Of a stretch of DNA of 56,072 bases, positions 44,193-52,523 are shown in pieces. The translations under genes were made by a program, and so were the position numbers. The stretch covers positions 1 through 56,072 of the forward strand of contig JAAYKH010000018.1 in assembly GCA_012522475.1 (NCBI GenBank). Reading direction: 5' to 3'. Numbering within the stretch: position 1 is the stretch's first letter; each line of letters opens with the position of its first letter. The notes under the pieces were generated by a model. The model ran no database searches. It saw nothing but the letters and a program-made list of their open reading frames with translations, and was not told where the DNA came from. Source of the DNA: Chloroflexota bacterium (GTDB lineage Bacteria > Chloroflexota > Anaerolineae > Anaerolineales > Anaerolineaceae).

Positions 44193-44798
44193 TTACAGCC
44201 AGATGCCAATCCGATCTTTTACTTTCTTGAGTATTCGTCGCTTCTCGGCATATTCAAGTAGGTTTGCGATGTTCTTGTTCGGGTCGGCAACATATCCTTG
44301 AATTGCTTTGTTATACGTTTCGCGATCGATCTTGCTTTCAAAAAAAATACATTCACAGATCAGGCGGTCCTTGTTAAATATTTTCAAGATTGTGTCGTCA
44401 TAGGCGGCATTCGTGACCCCAAATGAAAGCAGGTAATCTTCCATATAGTACGGCTGAACATAAGGATAACCCAGTTTGAAACGCGATTTGGAAACATCTT
44501 TGCTAATCGCTATATCCCATTCCAGTGGTGTTCGATCAGAATAGCCATGATAGAAGAGCGCTGTATACATACACAGCACCCCCTCAGGAAACAATCTTGC
44601 GATAATCTCGGCATCCGAGCGTTGCTCATAGGTCGAAGCAAGGACGTAATATCCGTGCTTGATTCTTTCAATGATGTGCTTTTCGAAAAGTTTTCGAATA
44701 TCGTAAGCCGTAAGTCCTAGACTTTTTAGCTCAGCGGTACGGAAAACACCATTCGTTCGTTTTGCAAGTGTTTTGATCTTTTCAATTTTCTGCTTCAT
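44193..44798 (-). CDS. abiEi: AbiEi-family antitoxin / transcriptional autoregulator
   Basis: The 201-residue protein is the antitoxin of the AbiE system. The N-terminal winged helix (residues 1-60: GVFRTAELKSLGLTAYDIRKL, IERIKHGYYVL) binds operator DNA, and the C-terminal domain (from about 65) neutralises the toxin. In characterised systems AbiEi represses its own promoter by cooperative binding to inverted repeats, and two such repeats flank the promoter here. ATG 44798 is favoured; the frame is open upstream through the repeat to 44840. It precedes abiEii in one operon. The region is AT-rich. Confidence 0.85.
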   Translation of the reverse strand: MKQKIEKIKTLAKRTNGVFRTAELKSLGLTAYDIRKLFEKHIIERIKHGYYVLASTYEQRSDAEIIARLFPEGVLCMYTALFYHGYSDRTPLEWDIAISKDVSKSRFKLGYPYVQPYYMEDYLLSFGVTNAAYDDTILKIFNKDRLICECIFFESKIDRETYNKAIQGYVADPNKNIANLLEYAEKRRILKKVKDRIGIWL

Positions 44799-44808
44799 AT
44801 TTACCAAC

Positions 44809-44837
44809 TTGCCGCTCGTATAGGTAGCGAGCGGCAA
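44809..44837. repeat. AbiE operator inverted repeat, proximal
   Basis: Ten-bp arms TTGCCGCTCG / CGAGCGGCAA with a 9-bp spacer lie just upstream of the abiEi start, within the 5' untranslated region. Confidence 0.75.
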
Positions 44838-44854
44838 CATAATAACTTTCTAAG

Positions 44855-44883
44855 ATATTACTTGTTGTTGTCAAAATTGTCAA
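44855..44883 (-). promoter_or_regulatory. abiE promoter
   Basis: TTGACA (44878-44883) and TAATAT (44855-44860) are 17 bp apart on the minus strand. The promoter sits between the two GCCGCT inverted repeats and overlaps a further GTTGTTG/CAACAAC repeat. Confidence 0.75.
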
Positions 44884-44888
44884 CAACC

Positions 44889-44915
44889 TGCCGCTAGCAT
44901 TATGGCCAAGCGGCA
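44889..44915. repeat. AbiE operator inverted repeat, distal
   Basis: Seven-bp arms TGCCGCT / AGCGGCA with a 13-bp spacer share the core of the proximal repeat and lie just upstream of the -35 box. Confidence 0.65.
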
Positions 44916-45164
44916 AGTTGATAAAACGTTGAAATTCACCAATCTCTGTTAAATGAACACCTACATACGCTGACTTAAATCCTTGCAGCTTACGAAATAA
45001 ACCCAATATCATAGAGTTTTGCTATGTGATCTTTTTCTAGCCTCACACTTTTACCAGCGCCCCTTCTAAAAACAAATGCTGGCTTTGAGTCCGCATCTGA
45101 AAGATATCATCCTTTGCTTTCCCTCATCTTTTGAAACTCCTTTGATATGAGACCTGCTTCTAGC

Positions 45165-46397
45165 TTAATTCCTTGTAAGCAGGGTTACAGACTCCGTATG
45201 TGCTGTATGTGGAAAGAGGTCAAAAGGGGTGATCGATTCCAACCGGTAACCTTTGCTGATGATGCGTTTAACATCCCGCGCCAGGGTGGCCGGGTCACAG
45301 GAGATATAGGCAATCTGCCCGGGCAGCAACTCAGCCAGCGCATCGTGCACTGCCGGTGTCAGTCCAGCGCGCGGCGGGTCCATAATCAACAGGTCAACCG
45401 GTACGTCCAGCACCGACAGTGCCGCTTCAGCCTCAGATTCATACAAGCTCACGTTGTCAAACTCGTCCAGGTTGACCGTGAAATCATGGCAGGCGCTGCC
45501 TGAGCTCTCAATTGCGGTGAGGTGTCCCACCCTGGGCGCGATAAAGGCGCTGAACGCGCCCACGCCGGCATAAAGTTCAACAGCTCGTGCATTTTCCGTC
45601 AGGGGGAGCTTTTCCAGCAGGTGCCTGATCATTTGCTCTGCCATGGGCGTGTTCACCTGAAAAAAAGAGCGGGCCGACACCTGAAAATGCCGCCCCAGCA
45701 GGGTAAACACCAGATGATCATCACCTGCCAGAACAGTCAAACGCGCCTCCGGCGGCGCATACACCGCGGAGACCGAGATATCCTCGCTGAATTCAGGCGC
45801 TTTAGGATCATCGCCTTCCAAAATTAGCATGCTGTTGTCAAAGCTATCCTGGCGTATCCCTAATCGATAGACGCCCGTCTCGGGCCCAAATTCAAGCTGC
45901 GGCCAGAGCGTGTTGATCCCCGTTTGTGGTAAATGACATTCCTCAATAACCAGCAGGTGCTCGCCATCCGCATGAACAAACCCCAGTTCGCCCGCCTGGC
46001 TAAGGTGGAACTGAGCATGATTGCGGTAGTTCCAGGGGGCAGGCGCGGGCACGATCGGCTGGATCGGTGGATTTTCCAAATTTGCGATGCGCTGAAACTG
46101 GTCGAGCAATAATGCTTCTTTCAATCGCAATTGGGATTCATAATCAAGGTGCTGATACTGGCATCCGCCGCACGCACCAAAATGAATACAGCGTGGGGCA
46201 ATCCGCTCCGGTGAGGGGGCTAAAACCTCAACCGGCCACCCCCGGGCGTAGCGTTTCTTCTCGTCCACCAATGCCACCCGCACGGTTTCCCCCGGTAACA
46301 CAAAAGGTACGAAGAGCGCGCGCCCATCGGGCAGCCGGCCCATGCAATCCCCACCTGAGACCATTTTTTCCATCCTGAGCTCATACGTCTTAGCCAT
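45165..46397 (-). CDS. RlmD/TrmA-type 23S rRNA or tRNA (uracil-5)-methyltransferase
   Basis: The 410-residue enzyme methylates C5 of a uridine in RNA. An N-terminal TRAM domain (about residues 1-60) is followed by a 4Fe-4S cluster motif CIHFGACGGCQY plus a downstream Cys in EECHLP, an RNA-binding middle and a Rossmann SAM domain (ELYAGVGAFSAFIA). The nucleophile cysteine is in AYISCDPATLARD and the DPPR motif is MDPPRAGL. The target base cannot be told from the sequence: RlmD, RlmCD and TrmA relatives look alike. ATG 46397 has no strong site visible. It is adjacent to the accessory patch. Confidence 0.9.
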   Translation of the reverse strand: MAKTYELRMEKMVSGGDCMGRLPDGRALFVPFVLPGETVRVALVDEKKRYARGWPVEVLAPSPERIAPRCIHFGACGGCQYQHLDYESQLRLKEALLLDQFQRIANLENPPIQPIVPAPAPWNYRNHAQFHLSQAGELGFVHADGEHLLVIEECHLPQTGINTLWPQLEFGPETGVYRLGIRQDSFDNSMLILEGDDPKAPEFSEDISVSAVYAPPEARLTVLAGDDHLVFTLLGRHFQVSARSFFQVNTPMAEQMIRHLLEKLPLTENARAVELYAGVGAFSAFIAPRVGHLTAIESSGSACHDFTVNLDEFDNVSLYESEAEAALSVLDVPVDLLIMDPPRAGLTPAVHDALAELLPGQIAYISCDPATLARDVKRIISKGYRLESITPFDLFPHTAHTESVTLLTRN

Positions 46398-46486
46398 GCT
46401 GATTATTCTCTCAGTTGGGTTGAAAACAATGCTCGCCCGGTAAGCTAAACTTTCCTGAGCGAGCAGAGTTGAATTCTGACTGCATT

Positions 46487-47557
46487 TTACATCTTTGCAA
46501 GAAAAGCTTCAAAGGCTTCCAACAATGTATCAATATGATACATCTGCGTTTCGCCCATATGGGCAATGCGGAAGGTCTTATTTTTCAGTTCACCATAGCC
46601 ATTAGAAATGCACATACCTCGAGCCAGCAGATGACTACTCAGTTCCGAAAAGTCCACCTTGCGCAAGTTTTGAATTGTAGAAACCGTAGGTGAACGATGG
46701 TCTTCTTTGGCCAAAGGGTCCATACCGTTTGCCAACGCCCACGATTGTACACGTTCTGCCATCGCCTGGTGGCGGGCAAACCGGTTTTCCAGGCCTTCGG
46801 CAAGGATTTTGTCGAGCTGGACGTCCAGGGCCCAAATGAGGGACATCGAAGGCGTCATGGCGGTGGAGTTTTTAATGCGGTGTTTTTCCATCAGCGTCAT
46901 GTCAAAGTACCAACCGCGATTTTCAACACTTTTTGCCTTTTCAAGCGCACGCTCGGAAACTGCGGCAAAGGCCATTCCCGGCGGCAGCGCCAGGCATTTC
47001 TGTGACGAGGTCAGGACAAAATCCAGTCCCCAGACATCGGTTTCGATCTTAACGCCGCCCAGCGACGAGACCGCGTCGATCAGGATCAACGTCTCCGGGC
47101 TGATTTCACGGACAACTTCAGCCAGATCTTTGATAGGGTTTTCAACCCCGGTGGAGGTTTCATTATGTACAATCGTCACGACCTCATAAGGTTTTGCGCT
47201 AAGAGCCCCTGCCAACCGTTCAGGGGTGATTGCCTCACCCCAGGCGGCATCCAGCCGGTCGGCTTGCTTTCCATTGCTGACAGCCACCTGATACCAGCGA
47301 TGTCCAAACGCACCATTGACGCAAGAGAGCACATCCTTATGGGCCAGGTTGCGGATGCCTGCTTCCTGCATACCGCTGCCAGAGCAGGGCAGTTGAAAGA
47401 CGCGCGTTTCGGTCATAAAAACCTGTTTGAGTTTGGCTTCTGTGCCTTGAAAAAAAGCGTCGAATTCGGCTGATCGATGCGGAATCATCGGGTTGGTTTG
47501 GGCTTGCAGAACGTCGGGGTCAACGTCAACAGGCCCGGGGATAAACATGTGTTTCAA
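46487..47557 (-). CDS. Class V aminotransferase (alanine-glyoxylate / serine-pyruvate type)
   Basis: The 356-residue PLP enzyme resembles alanine:glyoxylate and serine:glyoxylate aminotransferases and phosphonate-related relatives. The N terminus FIPGPVDVDP and GSGSGMQEAGIRNL bind cofactor, LILIDAVSSLGGVKIE contains the conserved Asp, and the Schiff-base lysine is in LTSSQKCLALPPG. It is cytoplasmic and likely acts in glyoxylate, serine or glycine metabolism. The start is TTG 47557, seven bases after AAAGGA; ATG 47548 is an alternative. It appears monocistronic. Confidence 0.9.
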   Translation of the reverse strand: MKHMFIPGPVDVDPDVLQAQTNPMIPHRSAEFDAFFQGTEAKLKQVFMTETRVFQLPCSGSGMQEAGIRNLAHKDVLSCVNGAFGHRWYQVAVSNGKQADRLDAAWGEAITPERLAGALSAKPYEVVTIVHNETSTGVENPIKDLAEVVREISPETLILIDAVSSLGGVKIETDVWGLDFVLTSSQKCLALPPGMAFAAVSERALEKAKSVENRGWYFDMTLMEKHRIKNSTAMTPSMSLIWALDVQLDKILAEGLENRFARHQAMAERVQSWALANGMDPLAKEDHRSPTVSTIQNLRKVDFSELSSHLLARGMCISNGYGELKNKTFRIAHMGETQMYHIDTLLEAFEAFLAKM

Positions 47558-48040
47558 AGGGAAATCCTTTCTAGATTAAATAGCTTCGATGTTTAATACA
47601 AGTTCCATTAAATGCTAACATAAGCCAGGGTAACTTTCAAGCCGCATTATCCACGCATAATTGCTGCTCCTGCAATCTAAAAGCGCTTTATCCAATGCGT
47701 TTAAATCAACAAGCTCGTGAGCTTCTTGACGTGTGCATAAGCTAAAAACAGGCCGTTTACACCATTGTAAACAGTCACCCAACCGGCCTGACACCCACGC
47801 CAATACCCCGCAGGTCAACGAGCGCGGTGTGCCGAAGCGGTCAGGGTCAACTAAGGAGAAAAATATTCCTTTTTATGAACTCTTCGGGCTGGTAATGGCC
47901 ATCTATTCGTGCGGTTTCAACAACAACTGCGTAAATCAATGGCTGCCTGGTGAGGAACTGTTTTCCATGCCAATTGACGGCCCTTTGGTAGGGACATCAA
48001 TTCGAGTTGATGGGAGGTGCTTCAACCAGGAAAGTCTTCA
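47558..48040. other. Intergenic region with small hairpins
   Basis: No gene is supported here; an open frame from 47733 overlaps the antiporter gene on the other strand and lacks a start signal. Several compact inverted repeats occur: AAGCTC-GT-GAGCTT at 47711-47724 and GTTTACA/TTGTAAAC at 47755-47772, nested in CAGGCC/GGCCTG (47748-47790). Their role is unknown; some may be terminators. Confidence 0.4.
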
Positions 48041-49507
48041 TCAACCCATTTCCATCTGGGTTAATTTAAACCGATCCATAACGTCATGCAGCGCAGAAGT
48101 GTCCGTCAGAGCCAGTAAGGTGTCGTTTGCCTGCAGCACAGTTTCACCTTTGGGCACAATAAACTGCGTGTCACGTTCAATTAATGTGATTAAAAATTGA
48201 TCTGGCAATTTCAGGTCTTTAATCGTTTGATTGATAAGATTTGAATCAGCAGGGATGCATAAATGTTGCATCTCGCTAGCCATCCCCGGTACGGGCTGGT
48301 ATTCAATTGGATACAAAGGTGTTTGAACGATGGGCTTATCTAGTTTCAACCAGCGGGCCACCCAGGGCAAGGAGGTCCCCTGAATTAATAAGGATGTGAG
48401 GACCACAAAAAAGATCACATTGTAAAACAACTCTGCTTGCTCAAGACCCGCTACCATCGGAAAGGTTGCCAGGATAATCGGCGCCGCGCCGCGCAAGCCC
48501 ACCCAGGAGATGAAGACCTTTTCATTTAATTTCAAAGGATTAAAAATCAGGGTTAGAAAGACGCTTAAGGGGCGGGCAATGAAAAACATAACCAGTGAAA
48601 TTAATAAAGATGCCCCGGCAACCGGGATTAAGCGGCTCGGAAAGACGAATAAACCTAAGATCAAGAATAAAGCAATTTGCATCAACCACGCAAAGCCGTC
48701 ATGAAAACGTTGCAGCGAGCGCTTGTGCAAAACATCAACGTGGTTCAACACAATGCCCATGATGAATACGGCTAAAAAGCCGCTGCCATTAATCAGCGAA
48801 GCCAAACCGAAGGCCAATAACACAAACCCTAAACTCATCACCGGATAAAGACCTTCATAGCCCAGCTTAATTCGGTTGATCACCAGAGCTAAAAGCCGCC
48901 CCATCAAATAACCTAAAATTGCCCCAATAATCATCTGTTGAAAGAACAGCAAAATCATTTTTAGAGGCGAAGTTCCCGGATGGGCAATCAACTCGATGAG
49001 CCCAATGGTTAAAAACATCGCCATAGGATCATTGCTGCCCGATTCAAGTTCAAGCAGGGGCTTCAAATTACCTTTCAGGCTGACGCCTTTTGAACGTAAA
49101 ACGGAGAAAACCGCGGCAGCATCCGTCGAAGACATAATCGACCCCAACAATAGCCCCTCCAGCAGGGTTAATCCCAATATGCGCCAGGCAAACAACCCTA
49201 CAATCAGTGCGGTTAATAAAACACCAATCGTGGCCAGTGAATAGCTCTCTACCACCACAGATCGAACGTCTTTCCACTTTGTTTGAAAACCACCTGAAAA
49301 CAGGATGAACCCAAAAGTAAACATGCTGACCATCTGGGCGATATTCGGGTCATCAAAATGAATGCCCCCAATCCCTTCCGATCCAGCAAGCATACCAATG
49401 GCTAAAAACAACAGCAGTACAGGTATCCCAAACCGATCAGAGATCTTACTTGCAAAGGTGCTCAATAATAAGAATACAGCAATGACGATTATAAAAGTGA
49501 TTTGCAT
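48041..49507 (-). CDS. Potassium/proton antiporter (NhaP2-type, CPA family) with RCK_C domain
   Basis: The 488-residue protein has about twelve membrane helices and the NhaP2-like ion path SSTDAAAVFSVLRSKGVSLKGNLKP and LELESGSNDPMAMFL. The C-terminal 80 residues form an RCK_C/TrkA_C domain (CIPADSNLINQTIKDL, VLQANDTLLALTD) that probably senses ligand or ion status. It would exchange K+ or Na+ for H+ for pH and ion homeostasis at the cytoplasmic membrane. Start is ATG 49507. It is convergent with nothing recognisable and divergent from no annotated gene; cation specificity is inferred from family. Confidence 0.9.
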   Translation of the reverse strand: MQITFIIVIAVFLLLSTFASKISDRFGIPVLLLFLAIGMLAGSEGIGGIHFDDPNIAQMVSMFTFGFILFSGGFQTKWKDVRSVVVESYSLATIGVLLTALIVGLFAWRILGLTLLEGLLLGSIMSSTDAAAVFSVLRSKGVSLKGNLKPLLELESGSNDPMAMFLTIGLIELIAHPGTSPLKMILLFFQQMIIGAILGYLMGRLLALVINRIKLGYEGLYPVMSLGFVLLAFGLASLINGSGFLAVFIMGIVLNHVDVLHKRSLQRFHDGFAWLMQIALFLILGLFVFPSRLIPVAGASLLISLVMFFIARPLSVFLTLIFNPLKLNEKVFISWVGLRGAAPIILATFPMVAGLEQAELFYNVIFFVVLTSLLIQGTSLPWVARWLKLDKPIVQTPLYPIEYQPVPGMASEMQHLCIPADSNLINQTIKDLKLPDQFLITLIERDTQFIVPKGETVLQANDTLLALTDTSALHDVMDRFKLTQMEMG

Positions 49508-49687
49508 AATGGTATCAGCAAGCAGGGCGCCTTTCTCAGTTGTCTACAATAATATGATCATGTTTCTTAATGTGCTGCTCAGCCTGGCATAAAAGACTAT
49601 TATCTAATTTAAAATTAGTAATTAACTTACCACATTCTCAGCAATCAAGCAATTGTTCACCTAAAAGTACTGAAATGGTCTCGATGG

Positions 49688-51085
49688 TTATTCTAAAGAA
49701 GGCGGCAAGGATTTTTGATCCTGGGTTTTTGGCAGCCAGACGGTAAAGGTCGTTCCCAGACCCTCCTGAGATTCGACATCGATACGCCCCCCATGATTGC
49801 GAACGATCCAGTAAGCGATGGGAAGGCCCAACCCAAAACCCGTCCGGTCATTATGCCGGGTGCGCGATTCCTCACCGCGATTAAAACGCTCAAACAGATG
49901 AGCCAGCTCTTTTTTAGGAATGCCCTGACCTTCATCCCGCACAACACACCGCACCCAATCACCTTCTTGTGCCAGACTGAATTCAATCAGCCCGCCTTCC
50001 GGTGTGTAATTGACAGCATTGGCGCCCAAGTTTAAAAATACCTGTTTCAAACGATCACGGTCGCCCTGAATACTGATTTGATTAAAATCTTTCAAGTGCA
50101 GGTTACGTTTTCCACCTGAAACGACAGTCATCTCTTCAAAGACTTCGAGAAGGATTTCGTCAATTTTCACATTGACAATCGTCAAGGGTAGTTTCCCCGC
50201 CTCAGCCTGAGCCATGAACAGTAAATCACCCACCAACCGTGATAAGCGGTCTACTTCTTTTTCAATGGTGTTTAAGGAATCCTCATCAAAACGCTTCATT
50301 AACCGCATTAATCCCACATTGCCTTTAATAACGGTCAATGGGGTCCGTAAATCGTGGCTCACATCGGCCAAAAAGCGACGTTGTGAATTAAACAATCGCT
50401 CGAGGCGCACAAATGTCTGGTTGAAATTTAAAGCTAACGTATTAATTTCATCGTTTGCCTCTGTTTGCACCGGAATTCTTTGAGAAAGATCATTGGTGCT
50501 GGTGATCCGACTGGCAATTTCAGCCATCGTAACCAATGGAAGCAACGCTTGCCCGATCACGATCCATCCTAAAACCACCGAGACACCAATGGCAAACAGC
50601 GCAGAGAAAAGAATGGCTATTTTAATTAATGTTAAGGTATGGCGTATTTCAGTTAGTTCTAAACCCACTTGAAGCCAGCCACTGGGCTGACCTTCAACCT
50701 CTAATGGCACCGAAATCGTCCGATAAAATACCCCGTCGATTTCCACATCGTGAAAATATGTTTCCCCGGTTGGGAGCTTTTCCTGATCCAGAGCCTGTGT
50801 GAATTGGCTTGCATTCTCTGAATAACCAACCAATTGATAATCCCTTGACCAGACCTGGTAATAAAGATCATCCGAGAGCAATATAAAACCCGGGCCGATT
50901 TGCAGGTTGCCGATACCATCAGCCCGTAATTGGGAAACGATCAGATTAGCAGATTTTTGAAGATCGCCATCTACAAAATCAACAAACAGCAAGCTGACAA
51001 AAGCATAAATAAGAATGCTGAGCAGTCCTACAAAGCCGCTCAGCATGCCAGAATAGACCAGCGTCAGTCGCAAACGGAGTGACAT
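49688..51085 (-). CDS. Sensor histidine kinase
   Basis: The 465-residue membrane kinase has two transmembrane helices (about residues 12-35 and 155-178) enclosing an extracytoplasmic sensor of about 120 residues, a HAMP domain (about 180-235), the dimerisation domain with phospho-acceptor His244 (LADVSHDLRTPLTVIKG), and an ATPase domain with N-box NLGANAVNYTPEGG, G1 DEGQGIPKKEL and G2 GFGLGLPIA. It will autophosphorylate and pass the phosphate to the response regulator encoded just upstream. The signal is unknown. The two genes are separated by eight bases. Confidence 0.94.
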   Translation of the reverse strand: MSLRLRLTLVYSGMLSGFVGLLSILIYAFVSLLFVDFVDGDLQKSANLIVSQLRADGIGNLQIGPGFILLSDDLYYQVWSRDYQLVGYSENASQFTQALDQEKLPTGETYFHDVEIDGVFYRTISVPLEVEGQPSGWLQVGLELTEIRHTLTLIKIAILFSALFAIGVSVVLGWIVIGQALLPLVTMAEIASRITSTNDLSQRIPVQTEANDEINTLALNFNQTFVRLERLFNSQRRFLADVSHDLRTPLTVIKGNVGLMRLMKRFDEDSLNTIEKEVDRLSRLVGDLLFMAQAEAGKLPLTIVNVKIDEILLEVFEEMTVVSGGKRNLHLKDFNQISIQGDRDRLKQVFLNLGANAVNYTPEGGLIEFSLAQEGDWVRCVVRDEGQGIPKKELAHLFERFNRGEESRTRHNDRTGFGLGLPIAYWIVRNHGGRIDVESQEGLGTTFTVWLPKTQDQKSLPPSLE

Positions 51086-51093
51086 CGCGATAT

Positions 51094-51774
51094 TTACGCT
51101 TCAGGTTCTCGCATTACATAGCCCACACCGCGCACGGTATAAATCAACCGTGGTTCGCCGCCAGACTCTAATTTCTGGCGCAAATAGCGAATGTAAACAT
51201 CCAGGACGTTACTCTCGCCACCAAAATCATAGTCCCACACCTTATCGAAAATCACTTCACGCTTCATCACCTGTCGGGGGTGGCGCATAAATAGGTCTAA
51301 TAGGTCGTATTCCTTGGCGGTTAGAATAATTTCTCGATCGCCGCGTCTGGCCCGGTGTGTGCTACTATCTAAAACAAGGTCTTCAAATTCCAAAATTTTT
51401 ATTCGGTCTGCGGCTGTCCTGCGCAGCAACGCACGAATTCTGGCCAGCAATTCATCCATTTCAAAGGGTTTAACCATATAATCATCTGCACCAGAATCCA
51501 GGCCAATGACATGGTCTTCCAGGCTGTCTTTCGCGGTTAAAATCAGGATAGGCTGGTTACCCAATTTTTGTAAGCGGCGGCAAACTTCCAGACCATCGAT
51601 ATTAGGAAGCATCAGGTCTAAAATCACCAAATCTGGCCGCTGCTCACTGGCTAATACGAGGCCAGCTTTGCCGGTTAATGCTGTATCCACCAGGTAGCCC
51701 TCATAGGTCAGGACTCTGTTGAGCACACGCAGGATTTCCTCGTCATCTTCGATAATTAAAATTCTCTCGTCCAT
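51094..51774 (-). CDS. OmpR/PhoB-family response regulator
   Basis: The 226-residue protein has a receiver domain with the acidic pocket at residues 10-11, phospho-acceptor Asp53 ([13 protein letters not shown]), Thr80 and Lys102 (YMVKPFE), and a C-terminal winged-helix DNA-binding domain ([41 protein letters not shown]). It pairs with the kinase encoded eight bases downstream. Target genes are not apparent. The start ATG 51774 has AAGGAAG-type site upstream. It is divergent from the sugar transferase. Confidence 0.95.
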   Translation of the reverse strand: MDERILIIEDDEEILRVLNRVLTYEGYLVDTALTGKAGLVLASEQRPDLVILDLMLPNIDGLEVCRRLQKLGNQPILILTAKDSLEDHVIGLDSGADDYMVKPFEMDELLARIRALLRRTAADRIKILEFEDLVLDSSTHRARRGDREIILTAKEYDLLDLFMRHPRQVMKREVIFDKVWDYDFGGESNVLDVYIRYLRQKLESGGEPRLIYTVRGVGYVMREPEA

Positions 51775-51857
51775 TATTCTTCCTTTCTGTTTTATGATCG
51801 AAAACTGCCCGGCAGTTCTTCGATCTCATTGGATATTTTTGGTAAAATTAATAAGTC

Positions 51858-52523
51858 ATGTCGGTTAAATTGTTTCCGCAAGGTATTTCAACCATCAAAC
51901 GCATTGTGGATCTTATTATATCATTTCCAGCGTTAATATTGCTTTCCCCGGTTTGCCTGGTCATTAGCATGATCGTTGCTATTCAGCACGGACTGCCGGT
52001 CCTGTTCAAGCAAGATCGACCGGGATACCAGGGTAAGATCTTCACCATTTATAAATTCCGAACGATGCGCAATCAACTGGATGAGCACGGGCAGCCCTTG
52101 CCAGATGCTGAACGCTTAACGAAATTTGGCCGTTTTTTGCGCGCTGCCAGCCTTGACGAATTACCCGAGTTAATCAACGTGCTCAAAGGCGAAATGAGCA
52201 TCGTGGGGCCACGTCCTTTACTCATTGAGTATCTACCACGCTATAACCCCACCCAGTTCCGCCGCCACGAGGTGCTCCCAGGCATTACCGGCTGGGCGCA
52301 GGTCAATGGACGCAATATCATCTCCTGGCAGGAGAAATTCGACCTTGATGTCTGGTATGTTGATAACTGGTCGCTCTGGTTGGACATTAAAATAATCCTA
52401 TTAACGATTGTTAAAGTACTCCGTCGGGAAGGCATTTCCCAACCGGGCCAGGCTACCGCTGAACCTTTTTGGGGCAATTCACCCGAAATTGAAGGGCAGC
52501 CATCAAAAGATCTTTCGAACTAA
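51858..52523 (+). CDS. Bacterial sugar transferase (polyprenyl-phosphate hexose-1-phosphate transferase)
   Basis: The 221-residue protein is the catalytic half of a WcaJ/PglC-type monotopic phosphoglycosyl transferase. A hydrophobic re-entrant helix at residues 17-42 (RIVDLIISFPALILLSPVCLV) precedes the conserved VLFKQDRPGYQGKIFTIYKFRTM, the catalytic AASLDELPELINVLKGEMSIVGPRPL and RHEVLPGITGWAQVNGRN. It moves a hexose-1-phosphate from a UDP-sugar to a polyprenyl phosphate, starting glycan or O-chain synthesis. No Shine-Dalgarno site precedes ATG 51858, and a TAAAAT box at 51843-51848 suggests a nearly leaderless mRNA. Its stop overlaps the stop of the convergent lipoprotein gene. Confidence 0.9.
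   Translation: MSVKLFPQGISTIKRIVDLIISFPALILLSPVCLVISMIVAIQHGLPVLFKQDRPGYQGKIFTIYKFRTMRNQLDEHGQPLPDAERLTKFGRFLRAASLDELPELINVLKGEMSIVGPRPLLIEYLPRYNPTQFRRHEVLPGITGWAQVNGRNIISWQEKFDLDVWYVDNWSLWLDIKIILLTIVKVLRREGISQPGQATAEPFWGNSPEIEGQPSKDLSN

Noticed and set aside
47733-48200. Plus-strand open frame of 155 codons
   Set aside because: It overlaps the conserved RCK end of the antiporter gene on the opposite strand and has no homology that I recognise.
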